From assembly GCA_029216955.1 (NCBI GenBank), contig JANAVB010005597.1, forward strand, positions 49,101,614-49,165,613: 64,000 bases of DNA. The letters are read 5' to 3'. Below the pieces are notes generated by a model. The model was not told the origin of the DNA. It was given only the letters and a program-made list of their open reading frames with translations, and did no database searches. Shown here in pieces: positions 23,880-34,475 of the stretch. The translations under genes and the position numbers were made by a program. Positions within the stretch are counted from its first letter, which is position 1, and the number at the start of each line of letters is the position of its first letter. The DNA is from Iris pallida (lineage: Eukaryota; Streptophyta; Magnoliopsida; Asparagales; Iridaceae).

Positions 23880-24350
23880 CAGTACTGGATGTCTGATATT
23901 GGCTTACTTTAGAAATCAATATCTTTTGTTGCTTAATTTGTGGATGTCTGATATTGGCTTACTTTTATATCATCAATCCAATTAGAAATTGTTTCTCCAG
24001 ATCTACTCAATTTGTGGATGTCTGATGTCTCTGATGTCTGATATTGGCTTAATTTGTGGATGTCTGATGTCTGATATTGGCTTAATTTGTGGATGTCTGA
24101 TGTCTGATATTATTGCTTAATTTGTGGATGTCTGATGTCTGATATTGGTTTGTGGATGTCTGATATCTGCTCATATTGTGATGGATGGTGAAAGTAGTAG
24201 TGTTTCCAGTTTCTTTCCAGGTCCTTTGGTTCCAGTTTCTTTTGGTTCCAGTTTCTTTCCAGGTCCTTTGGTTACAGTTTCTTTCCAGGTCTATTGGTTC
24301 CAGTTTCTTTCTTGCATTGCATAAGCCATGGATGGTGAAAGTAGTAGTGT
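23880..24350. repeat. Tandem short repeats between the two convergent MULE genes
   Basis: 23885-24180 has about eight copies of units built from TGGATGTCTGATATTGGCTT (about 22-33 bp). 24200-24310 has about five copies of a unit with CCAGTTTCTTTCCAGGTCC, and GATGGTGAAAGTAGTAGTG occurs at both its edges. The array lies where transcripts from the two genes would converge. Confidence 0.85.
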
Positions 24351-24476
24351 TTCCTGATTGTTATGTGAAAATCATGCATAGAAAGAGACCTTTCATATTC
24401 ATGTAGCAGTAATACATAGTAGGTGAAACTAGAAACAACACTGACACTATATTTAGAATTCGTTCATACAAATACA

Positions 24477-25347
24477 TTATACATTTAACCACCTAAATTC
24501 ATTACATTTAGCACAAGTCCAAAACTTCTTCCCTATGCTAGACACTTTTCCTGATGTCCTCAAATTCATCATTCCATTGCATCCAACTCTTGTGCATGGA
24601 ATAGACTTCAATTGACATGCTTTGCCATGGTGTTCAGTAGATCCACAGTGGTAACACTTATTGACTCTGGTTTTCTTGTTGAAGTCTCTGCATATTTGAT
24701 CAACATGTAACATTGCATGTTGTCCTTTGTTATTAAGGATTGCTTCTTGTTTGAAAATTGCTTCTTGCCTTGCCATTGCATCCATTAGCCACTCAAACTC
24801 ATTACATATTTCACACTTCACAAACTTCTTGCCAGGGTTTGATAATGTGGTTGATGTCCCTACATACTTGTAACCAGTACAACCTGGTTTTTTGCAAGGG
24901 AAACCATCCCAGGGACACCCCACTAATAAATGGACATCATCCCCACATATGTAGCACTTCAGGGAAGAACTAGAAGCAACTTTAGATTGTGAAATAGCAT
25001 CATCTAGCCATTGAACTCCACCACAGTTGGGAAATTGACACTTGAGAAACTTTTGGCCCTTTGAGATATTTGATGTAGATTTTAGAAGCATTTTGAGGCC
25101 AGGACAACCAGTCACAAGGCACTTTGAATACATCCATGGGCAATCAATTGCCTCATGTGAAGGTTGTTCGCATAATTGACAAACCTGAAAATCGATCACC
25201 AAACAAATTGGTTAGGATCTTCTGTTAATAGCATAGATTAGTGTTTGGGTACTAACCTCTTTTAATGAACCTCAACAGTGATTAAAAGGGATAAAATGTG
25301 TGAGATTGTACCTCAAAGTCGGTAGTGAGTGTTCCTTTGGAACCCAT
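24477..25347 (-). CDS. MULE-borne CCHC/GRF zinc-finger protein, convergent second gene
   Basis: Predicted exons 25347-25312 (MGSKGTLTTDFE) and 25184-24477 joined in phase 0, giving 247 residues. The intron borders GTACAA and TTTTCAG are canonical. The protein is three repeats of a CCHC knuckle (CQLCEQPSHEAIDC, CYICGDDVHLLVGC, CYHCGSTEHHGKAC) each followed by a GRF-like zinc module (a GC.G...KFxxC..C...WL pattern). GRF and CCHC fingers bind single-stranded nucleic acid in other proteins. Its position and orientation mirror mudrB of maize MuDR, the convergent second gene, but I see no sequence link to mudrB. It might be an accessory factor for transposition; that role is inferred only from context. 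The frame is intact. Confidence 0.8.
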
Positions 25348-25493
25348 TGACAGCAGCAAAAATGGTGAAGAAGAAGTTGGTAGAAGATGAAGAAGAAATG
25401 ATGGTGAAGAGAACATTTAAAAGGAGATTGCACTCCAACGGTACAAAAATGGAACAATCTCAGCCATTCCTTCCAATGGCTGTGATTTCACTA

Positions 25494-25707
25494 CTAACCT
25501 AACAACTAACAGAACCAAACAGAGTTACTTTTTGTAAAAAAAATATTTAAAAAAAAAGAGAAAAAGGTTAATTACAAACGGTCAAAGCATGTGCCTAACA
25601 GAACCAACAGTCAACTGACTGTTCAGTACCCAAAATCATTATTGGACAAAATGAGTACCCAAAGTCTAATTATGCTATAAACTTGGTACCCTTATACAAA
25701 ATAATCC
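25494..25707 (-). repeat. Right terminal inverted repeat of the MULE
   Basis: Reverse complement of 20048-20262 with few differences. It is followed by the AAAAATAAA duplication at 25708-25716. Its inner edge lies about 150 bp upstream of the zinc-finger gene's ATG and probably carries its promoter. Confidence 0.92.
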
Positions 25708-25973
25708 AAAAATAAATTTTCTATAGTGGAAAGTGAATACTTGGTTTGATGGAGAGAACTAAGGTACTTTCTCCTTATTTTTCTTCCGGAATTATTTTTC
25801 TTTCCTCGTTGACTTTCCTTTGACAGTACCTTTCCTATCAGATTCTGACAACCAAACAAGGCGTTACAGTCAAATATAGTAAGTATGGATATAGCTCGTA
25901 ACTATGAATCAACTTCCATCGTTTCATAATGAATTAACTTGCAAGCCTGCACCATGCATGGATTAAAAATCTA

Positions 25974-27638
25974 GGGTCAGTTTGATTTGCATGATTAGAC
26001 AACGTAATATAATTGATATTACGTTGTCAATCTAATTCGGATGTTTGGTTGTATAAAAAAATTAGATATAATATAATCGCGATTACAAATTTGATTATAT
26101 TACATCAGTTTCTTCTAAACTCAATTACATCATAAAATTTATGTAATCACAATTACATTACAACTTAAGCGGAAGGTTGGTATGCTATAATTTGATCTTT
26201 TTGTTCGTTTTTTTGGTCATTTTTTGTTATTTTTGTTTGTTTTTTTCTCGTTTTTGGTCGTTTTTTGTTATTTTTTGTCGTTTTTTGTCATTTTTGTTCG
26301 TTTTTTGTTGTTTTTGTTTTTTTTTGTCTTTTTGTCATCTTTTTGTTGTTTTTGTCCGTTTTTTGTCGTTTTTGTTCGTTTTTTGTCTTTTTTGTTCGTT
26401 TTTTGTTGTTTTTGTTTATTTTTTTGTCTTTTTTGTTGTTTTTGCCCTTTTTTGTCGTTTTTGTTCGTTTTTTGCCTTTTTTTTTGTTTTTGGTTTTTTT
26501 TGTCGTTTTTGTTTATTTTTTGTCATTTTTGTTCGTTTTTATTTATTTTTGTCGTTTTTGCTCGTTTTGGGCATTTTTTCGATTTTTGGTCGTTTTTGCA
26601 CATCCTTGGCCATTTTTTTGTCGCTTTTGCACTTTTTTAAATCTTTTTGTCGATTTTGCACATTTTTACCATTTCTGCATGTTATTTATCGATTTTTGTC
26701 GATCTTGTACATTTTTGACCATTTTTTACGTTTTTATCGTCTTTTATCGTTTTTGGTCGATTTTGCACGTTTTTTGCCGCTTTTTTTATATCCTTTTTTA
26801 CTTTTTTTGGGTCTTTTTTTCACTTTTTTTTATCGTTTATGCTCGTTTTTTCTTTTTGTTTGTTGTTTTTGTCGTCTTTGTTCCCTTTTTTGTCGTTTTT
26901 GGATTTTTTTTCAAGTTTTTTTTTAATCTTCTTCTCTTTTTTGCTCGTTTTAATTCCCTCTTGTTTTTGGTCTTTTTTCGTATTTTCGTTTTTTGTCATT
27001 TCTGTTCCTTTTTATCGTTTTATTTATTTTTTTGCTCTTTTTATCGTTTTTTGTCGTGCTTGGTCGTTTTTGTTCGTTTTTTGTCCTTTTTTTGTTTTTG
27101 GTCGTTTTTCGTCTTTTTTTCCTTTCATTTATTGTTGTTTTTTGTCATTTTTTTGTTTTTAGTCATTTTTTTAATCATTATTGGTCACTTTTTATGATTT
27201 TCACATTTTTGAATTTTTTTTGTCGTTTTTTTTTATCGCTTTTTCATTTTTGGTTTTTTCCTTCTATTTTTTCGTTTGTCATTTTTTGTATTTTTTATTT
27301 TTTGTCGTTTTTGATCTTTTTTTAGCAGAAAACAAACCATTTTTCCCTTGTTTATTTATTATTTATTTTTGGTTTTTTTTCTTTTTAAAATTTTTAAAAA
27401 ATTTAGTGATCCACTTTTTTTAATTTTATGTTGTATTTAAAAAACAATTAAATTAGAAACTTAATTACATTACATGGTAAACCAAACATATGAATGCAAT
27501 TGACATTACATTATATAATTTGATTACATGTTTCAACCAAACATAGTAATGTAATTGTAATTCCATTACAAACTCAATTACATTACAAATCAAATTCCAT
27601 TACGATTACGATTACATTACAATGAACCAAACGTAACT
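25974..27638. mobile_element. MITE-like element containing a T-rich array
   Basis: Termini GGGTCAGTTTGATTTG and CAATGAACCAAACGTAACT are imperfect inverted repeats and are flanked by CTA at 25971-25973 and 27639-27641. Both shoulders are rich in ATTACATTAC words (26000-26165 and 27455-27625). The interior is occupied by the T-rich array. PIF/Harbinger-like affiliation is a guess from the 3-bp duplication. Confidence 0.5.
26190..27420. repeat. 1.2-kb T-rich degenerate tandem array
   Basis: The plus strand is almost only T with G, C and occasional A, built from words like TTTTTGTCGTTTTTGTTCG of about 10-20 bp. Strand asymmetry is extreme and unbroken for about 1.2 kb. All three plus frames stay open for 80-310 codons but encode only Phe, Leu, Val, Ser and Cys, so they are not genes. 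Confidence 0.9.
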
Positions 27639-27641
27639 CTA

Positions 27642-28207
27642 GTTGTCATTGTGTATAGTGAAAATTTCTGAGACCATGATAAATACTTCCGGTCATTAAT
27701 TACGCCTCCATGCGTGCATTTGATTGCTCGAGTCAATTCACTATTATCATCGATCACCTTCGTCATTGTTACTCATGATCGGTACTGAAGAACTCCAAGT
27801 TAATTATGTTAGAATTTGAGTTCACATAAGCTAAATTTCAAATTTGTATTTTCATTGAATTTTCATGGTTTTATGTTGTAGTGATTTCATTTGCTTAATG
27901 GGTCAATGGATATTAACCTCTTAATTAATTGACATTGAATACTCTCTCAATTTTTATGGCAATTATCTGCTTATCAATAGCTAGATTGTTAAATTGGCAA
28001 ATTCTTCTCTTAAGTGCAGTTAGTTTTATTCTCGTCGAACCTGAAAAGTGTTTTGGACACCATAATTTCCTTTTAAACTTGAACATTTACATGCTGATGC
28101 TGTGCATGTTCATTTATATTTTAACTGTTAATTGTTAAAATATAAATTAACTGTTAAAATTTAAATGAACATCTGTACGCGTACTGTCCATTATTTGTAC
28201 CATGCCA
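27642..28207. other. Intergenic DNA, nothing recognised
   Basis: AT-rich sequence with no coding signal, inverted repeat or microsatellite that I could support. Confidence 0.5.
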
Positions 28208-28215
28208 GTTTCAAC

Positions 28216-28549
28216 CCTTGTTAGCAATTCGGCAAACCGAAAAAATTCGGGACGGCAAAAGTACGAGTATAAATCGGCTCAGTACAAATATTCGAAAAAT
28301 AGAAATATTGAGGTTAGAAACTTCATATTCTTAAATATGTTGTCAAATTTGATTAATTAAACAGGTTTTCAGTACGTTTTTTGTGCCAAATTTTTCAATA
28401 ATTTATCCAGAACACGTTTAGAATTTCGTATTTTTAAAATTTATGTACTGATTTGGATATGTCAAAAGTACGCAAGTATTACATGTCAATGAAAGATACG
28501 AAAAAATTTGCATATAATACGAGTTTTATTCGGGTGATTGCTAACAAGG
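28216..28549. mobile_element. hAT-like MITE, copy 1
   Basis: A 334-bp element starting CCTTGTTAGCAATTC and ending GATTGCTAACAAGG, flanked by a perfect 8-bp duplication GTTTCAAC (28208-28215 and 28550-28557). Eight-base duplications are typical of the hAT superfamily. A second copy lies at 39849-40146 in intron 1 of the polygalacturonase gene. Confidence 0.88.
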
Positions 28550-28557
28550 GTTTCAAC

Positions 28558-28895
28558 TACACAAACAATTCTCATTAGTTGAATAAAGTTTTGATTCTTA
28601 GAGCGTAGTTTCAACTGTTACATTTTTGTTTTAAAAATTGTAGCACTTGAGAGCTCCGCCACATTTGAAAACTAAGAGAGAAAAGAAGGACACTCCAAAA
28701 TTTAAGTGTATCGTAGCAAGTGAATAATAATCCAATTGGTCCCACCAAGAGGGAGAAGAATGAAAGAAAAAAAATTAACTAAGAAAAAAAACAGAGAAAA
28801 AAGAATGAGGGAAAAAAGGAGATTAATTTGGAGTATAAATTTTATGTGTTATTTGGAGTATGTCATTGTGTGCGGGACACTCTAAAAGTACAAAA
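28558..28895. other. Intergenic DNA, possible MITE remnant
   Basis: No gene. 28660-28890 shares words (GGAGTAT, TCATTGTGTGC, ACACTC) with 18535-18735, so it may be a relative of the repeat there, but borders are unclear. Confidence 0.35.
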
Positions 28896-29221
28896 ATGCT
28901 ATTTGGCTCCCAAAATTTTGGATGATACAATATTCCATTATGTGGCATATGACATGGCAAAATTTAACATTAAAATTAAAATTAAATTAACATGATAATT
29001 AACATTAAGATTAACCTTAACATTAAAATTAACATTAATATTAATATTAACATTAAAATTAATATTAACATCAACATCAACATCAACATTAACATTAAAA
29101 AAAATTAAGGAATTAATTTTTTGGTTAAAATTTGTTATGTCAATTGTTATGTCAGCTGCCATGTCAGATACCACATAATGGAAGATAACATCACCCAAAT
29201 ATTTTGGAAGCCAAATAGCAT
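28896..29221. mobile_element. MITE with ATGCTATTTGGCT termini, copy 1
   Basis: Starts ATGCTATTTGGCTCCC and ends AAGCCAAATAGCAT, about 326 bp, with an interior of repeated ATTAAC/ATTAAA words (28960-29100). Related copies are at 40806-41117 and 41561-42034. No confident target duplication. Confidence 0.75.
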
Positions 29222-29392
29222 AAAATATTAATGTTTACACTCTAAAATCAATTTTTACAAATTATATAGATAATTTTTTGTTTAGATAATTATGTAGATA
29301 ATTGGTAACATTTTATTGAGAACCGAGTTAGAAGAAGTTCTTCAAATATTTTTCACAAAAAAACTTCACCACCTAGGTACATCCTTCATGCA

Positions 29393-31879
29393 TGTAGTGC
29401 CTGTAGTGCCCCGTCCTGCAAAGTCAATCGGAGGAATCGAAACGCCGACGGCTTTCGGACTTGGCCTTACAACGGCGACTCGAAGACATCGCTCAGGTGG
29501 GATAGTTTCGGTGAACTTGTCTCATCTTTGCCTTCACATAATAAATCGTGTGTTTTCAACTTGCACAAGTAGGCTTAATAATAAAAGAGACGAATCCACA
29601 TAGCTAAAGGGATTTATCCCGACGGATCGAATCGAGTTTAGAACATGGAAAACGTCCCACGGTTTGTTTAGAGTTGGTGCTCAGCGTGCTTTGAAAATGA
29701 CACTCGTTCCTTCATCCCGCGGCTTGGGAGAAGGAAAAGTCGGTATTCGACACAAACGAAAAGTTAGCCTAAGTCATAGGCATCGCCCGCGTAAATGCTC
29801 GATAAAGCATGCACGTTTCCACTGCGCAAGGCTTGGCATAGCCTTGGCTCGTCCCTCGGGTTAAGTTGTAGGCTTGAGTAAGTTAGGCAAAGTTATGCCG
29901 ATCGACCTAAGTCATTCTAAGTGCCGTCCCGCTCTTTCTGCGGTTGTCAAGTTAATAGTCCCACGATCTCACGGGCCGTCATATAACATATGACTTGGGT
30001 GATAGCGTCGCGTAGGACGTAAGTCAGTTAAAGGCACGAGCCACGGTTGGCACGATGTAAAGTTAGCCACGGTCCATGGAACTCAAGGAACACGTTTTGT
30101 TCAAGTTAAGTTGGAAGGCTACGTAGTAGTCGTTCCCTCGAGTTCAAAGAAGTTCGAGGCGGTCCCTCGGTTGGGAGTCTCGCGTTCCTATCCACGTTAA
30201 GAAGTTCGAGGCGGTCCCTCGGTTGGGAGTCTCGCGTTCCTATCCACGTTAAGGTGTTTCGAGGCGGTCCCTCGGTTGGGAGTCTCGCGTTCCTATCTAT
30301 GTTGAGTATTCGAGGCAGTCCCTCGGTTGGGAGTCTCGCGTTCCTATCTACGTTAAGTATTCGAGGCGGTCCCTCGGTTGGGAGTCTTGCGTTCCTATCC
30401 ACGTTAAGAAGTTCGAGGCGGTCCCTCGGTTGGGAGTCTCGCGGTCCCGAGGTACGTTATGCCAAGTGTGATTCAAGCACGAGTTGCTAAGTATAGTTCC
30501 AGTCGTACCAACAAGTAGGCCATGCATTTACGTGAGTCTAGATGTCTCGTAGGTGCGTGGTCATTGGACACCTTGTCGACAAGGATTTCTGCCTAGACTG
30601 GTTATACGCCGGAGCACCGGGCCCAGTCGTCCTAGGAGGTAGACGTTATAGCAGCGCATGCTTTTATTGCGTGGGTAGTCGGGGGCTTTCAACGGGCTCG
30701 CTACCTGCGCTGAAGGACCCACCGTCTACCCGAGCTATGTCCGCGATGGCTTGTCATGCCAGTGGCCTTTCATATAGATAATTGGCGTGCTAAGCGGCGA
30801 ATCCGCATGCACGATGTCGGTCGTAACAAGGGAAATGTAAGCACGGTTTGCGTTGAATGGTAAAATATGTGCTCGGTTGCACTCGAAGTATTATAAAGCG
30901 TACGATTCGGCTATACGTAAAGACATGTGTTTCGCCACGAGATAGGCGTCGTACTTGAGTTCTTAACAACGGTTCCACAAGTTGGGTTATACGTTTCGAG
31001 TTAAGTCTGGAAGGGCCGTAAGGCGAGTTTGGATAAGTCAGGTTACGCTACGAGGCACGGCCTCGATGTTTGAGGCTCGGGCAAGTATTTGACACGACCT
31101 AGTCGTTACGTCCAAGAGTATGGTACGAAAGACAACTATGAGTCGGTACATTAACAATGCAAGCACGAGAAAGGTCTAGAGGCAAAGTATGGGTACGTTA
31201 TTAGTGCAAGGCACGGAGACGGTCTAAAGATACTAAATAGGCCGAGCGTTGGTCCTAAAATCGATCCTAAGGCAAGGCTAGAAAGACAACCGTAAAAGGG
31301 GATTGTATTGCACAAAGTAAAATAAACGTGTTGGTTTTGTATGGATGGGCGAGGAGCTCACTCCACCAGTACAGTTGAGTACTGACACCCACACAGTGTT
31401 TATGTGCAGGCACAGGTAGAAGCTCGTGGCGTGGAGCTCGCTTGGATGCGTCGAGGCACGGAGTTCCTTGGCGATTTGAAGCGTGCGGCCGCATGGATTC
31501 GAAGACTTATACGGGACATAATGTATGGACATCGCCTTCCGAAGCTTTCGCTAGATCGACAAATATGTATCGAGAGATGAGAGAGAGCTGAGCAATTTGT
31601 AATGTGAGACGAGTGTATTTGAGTGATTGTAATCTTGGCCTTGTGTCCCCAATGTAACCGTTGTTTCAATATCAATAAAAGAGCTTCTTTGAATAACTTG
31701 TGTTTGTTCTAAATTTTCGCTACGTGTTCGATGTCTCTGCTAGGGACTTCTGTACGACGACCCCGTCGCCGCCGCTGTAATCGGCCGTTATGGAACCCGC
31801 CTTGCACGAGCACAATCTAGGCTCGTGCGGCATCACGCCTTAGCGAGGACGATCGCTCCTACGGGAGCGGGACGTGACA
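29393..31879 (+). repeat. First LTR of the dimer
   Basis: 2487 bp. Its first nine bases TGTAGTGCC are directly repeated at 29402-29410. It contains a minisatellite of six units of about 52 bp at 30152-30450 (core TCGAGGCGGTCCCTCGG plus TTGGGAGTCTCGCG). Small frames through this array are artefacts. Confidence 0.8.
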
Positions 31880-34475
31880 GTGCCCCGTCCCGCAAAGTCA
31901 ATCGGAGGAATCGAAATGCCGACGACGTTGGAACTTAGCCTTACAACGGCTGCTCGAAGGCTCGCTCGTCCGAGGCGACTCCTCGCACAGGTGGAAGAGT
32001 TTCGGTGAACTTGCCTCATCTTAGCCTTCACTTAATAACTCGCATGTTTTCAACTTGCACAAGTAGGCTAATCTAAAAGCTACGAACGCACATAGCTAAG
32101 GGAATAATCCCGACCCGTCGGAATGTCTTAGAACATAGAAAATGGTCCCACGGTCTTTATAGAAGTCGGCTCAGCGTGCTTTCAAATGACACTCGATCCT
32201 TCGATCCCGTGGCTTGGAAGAAGGATGTTGGCTTAAATTGCTAAGTTGCCCCGACACTTGAAATAGCTTAAGTCCTAGGCGTCGCCTGCGTGAATGCTTC
32301 GTAAAGCATGCACGGTCCCATCGTTTTGCCCCAACACTCAAATTAGCCTAAGTCATAGGCGTCGCCCACATGAATGCTTAATAAAGCATGCACGGTCCTG
32401 TCCCGTAAGGCTTGGCATAGCCTTCGCACGTCCCGCAAGTTAAGTCGTCTTGAGCGGCTTGTTGGCTTAAGTCTAGGCACCCGAGAACTTGGTGGTTTAA
32501 GTCGACCCCGTGCCTAGCACGTTCCCTCGATGCGAAGCTCGGCGTAGCCTTTGCTCGTCGAGTCGTTGCCCGAATAAGTTAGACAAGAGTTGTGCTGGGC
32601 TATCGAAGCCATTTCTAGCACTGTCCCGCTCTAACTGCGGTTGTCAAGTCGCGTAATCCCTTGAGAACAAGGCTCGTCATATAAGTATATGACTTGAGCG
32701 TTAGCGTCGCCTATAGAACCAGGCCTGTCTAAGGCACGAGTTACGGTCGGTTTAGTGAAAAGCTTGCCACGAACAAAGGAAGTCCATGCGACTGGTTGTC
32801 GCCGAGATCGGTCCCGCTACTTGGGAGTCTCGCTAACTCATGATATATCTCGCACACGAGATCGGTCCCCTGGCTTGGGAGTCTCGCTAAGTCTTGATAT
32901 GTCCCGCACACGAGATCGGTCCCGCGGCTTGGGAGTCTCGTTAGTTCTCGATAGAAAGAAGGAATGCATGGTCATATTGAGAAAGGACTGGATAGACTGG
33001 ATAGATCGAGTATGCATGGTCATTGGACAACTTGTCGACAAGGTGTAGTCTTCTCGAGTGATCACCGGGGCGCCGGGATCATTCGGCCCGAGAGAAGCGA
33101 GTGTGGCTCAAAGTAGGATGCTGGATGACCGCATGGGAGAGTTCGACCACACCGGGCTAGCTACCCGTGTTGGTACAGGCCGATATCCCACGAGCCATGT
33201 CCAAGATAGCTTGAAATTGCTAGTGACCTCCTCATGTAGATGTGTCGGCAGATAGCGGCACACCGCGTGTATGCCTTTGGATTGAGTCTAGAACTTGAAT
33301 GCTGGTCTAGTCTGCAATACAATATCTGGGCCTAAGACTGGGCTGCAGCATAGGCACCGTGCTTGGCACGTTAGATGGTGTCGAAATGTTTATGGATTCG
33401 TCACTACGGTTCATAAGTCTTGTCTAAGTTAACAAATGAGTTAAACAGGAAGGCCGCAAGGCAGTAGCAGGATAAGTCTTGATAAGTTGTGAGGCATGCC
33501 CTCAATCTTGAAGCATGTACAAGTCTAAGCATATCTTAAGGCACGAATCAAGTCTAGCGGCACGGCCTGCACGAGTCGTCCCATTGCCGTCCTTGGCACT
33601 TGAATCGTTGGCACGATGATTGGTCTAGAGGCGCTTGAGTTTAAACAAAGGTCTTGGCACGGCCGAGTTTGCGTTGCTCCTCGGCATAGCATTGTCTTGA
33701 ATATGTCTAAGTTGCGAATAAAATGTGGCACGACCCTGCCGTCCCAAGTACCTAGGCGATGAGGCACTGTCTCGATCGGAACACACGTCGGTATTGTAGC
33801 ACGACCATGTCGTTGCACGTCGAGTTGGTTAGACGTCAAGTCTTAAAACTGATCCTAAGACAAGACTAGAAAGACAATCGAAAGGGTTTAAGCTGCACAA
33901 AGTAAATGAACGTGTCGGTTATGTATGGGTGGGCGAGGAGCTCACTCCACCAGTACAGTTGAGTACTGACACCCACACAGTGTTCATGTGCAGGCACAAG
34001 TAGAAGCTCGTGACGCGGAGCTCGCTTGGATGCGTCGAGGCACGAAGTTCCTTGGCGACTCGAAGCGTGCGGCCGCGTGGATTGAAAACTTATACAGGAC
34101 ATAATGTATGGACATCGCCTTCCGAAGCTTCCGCTGACATCAAACATTGTATCAAGAGATGAGAGAGAGCAGAGTGAATTATAAATGAGAGAAAAGTGAG
34201 CACGAGAGACTTGTAATTTGGTCTTGCGCCCACAAATGTAATCTTGTATTCAATATCAATAAAAGAGTTTCTTTTGAATGACTTGTGTTCATGTGTTCTT
34301 GTTCTTAAATTTCCGCTGCATATTCAATGTATCTGCTTGGGACTATCTGTGCGACGACCCCGTCGCCGCCGTTGTAATCGGCTGTTATGGAACTGCCTTG
34401 CACGAGCGCAATCTAGGCTCGTGCGGCATCACGCCTTAGCGAGGACGATCGCTCCTACGGGAGCGGGGCGTGACA
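31880..34475 (+). repeat. Second LTR of the dimer
   Basis: 2596 bp, clearly homologous to the first LTR throughout but with many substitutions and indels. In place of the 52-bp array it has three units of about 57 bp (32803-32942) around GAGATCGGTCCC and TTGGGAGTCTCG. Confidence 0.8.

Larger units (their letters stand above)
20048..25707 (+). mobile_element. Complete Mutator-like element (MULE)
   Basis: A 5.66-kb element bounded by nearly identical terminal inverted repeats (20048-20262 and 25494-25707) and a perfect AAAAATAAA duplication. The termini begin GG(G/A)TTATTTTGTATAAGG. It carries two convergent genes: a four-exon MuDR/MULE transposase on the plus strand and a two-exon zinc-finger gene on the minus strand, each starting just inside a TIR. 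High TIR identity suggests fairly recent movement, although the transposase reading frame now has one stop codon. Confidence 0.92.
19215..25863. mobile_element. Older Tourist-like element interrupted by a foldback and a MULE
   Basis: TTA at 19212-19214 is followed by GGCCCCATCTGGTTCG; near the right end AACCAAACAAGGCG is followed by TTA at 25864-25866. The termini are imperfect inverted repeats of the GGCCTTGTTTGGTT type, common on plant PIF/Harbinger MITEs. If correct, the original element was only about 0.3-0.5 kb and the remainder is nested insertion. The TIR match is partial, so this is a cautious call. Confidence 0.45.
29393..34475 (+). mobile_element. Dimeric LTR: two head-to-tail LTRs without an internal domain
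   Basis: One perfect ATGCA duplication (29388-29392 and 34476-34480) brackets two related LTRs: 29393-31879 and 31880-34475. Each opens near GTGCCCCGTCC, has a poly(A) signal region (AATAAAAGAG near 31674 and 34256), and closes with GGGAGCGG(G)(A)CGTGACA. The junction reads TGACA|GTGCCCCG, so the second LTR lacks its first TGTA. No primer site or coding sequence lies between. The final 80 bp of each LTR is closely similar to the LTR end of the LARD at 2235, so the two families are related. Confidence 0.85.

Noticed and set aside
26177..27423. Several long plus-strand ORFs (up to 310 codons)
   Set aside because: They encode only Phe/Leu/Val/Ser/Cys because the strand is almost pure T with G and C; all three frames are open over the same array.
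30106..30490. ORFs with repeated NVDRNARLPTEGPPR or GSLAFLST units
   Set aside because: Translation of the 52-bp minisatellite in the LTR dimer.
29393..34475. Possible gene cluster in a GC-richer 5-kb block
   Set aside because: TSD, LTR ends and internal repeats show two LTRs; only short unrelated ORFs.
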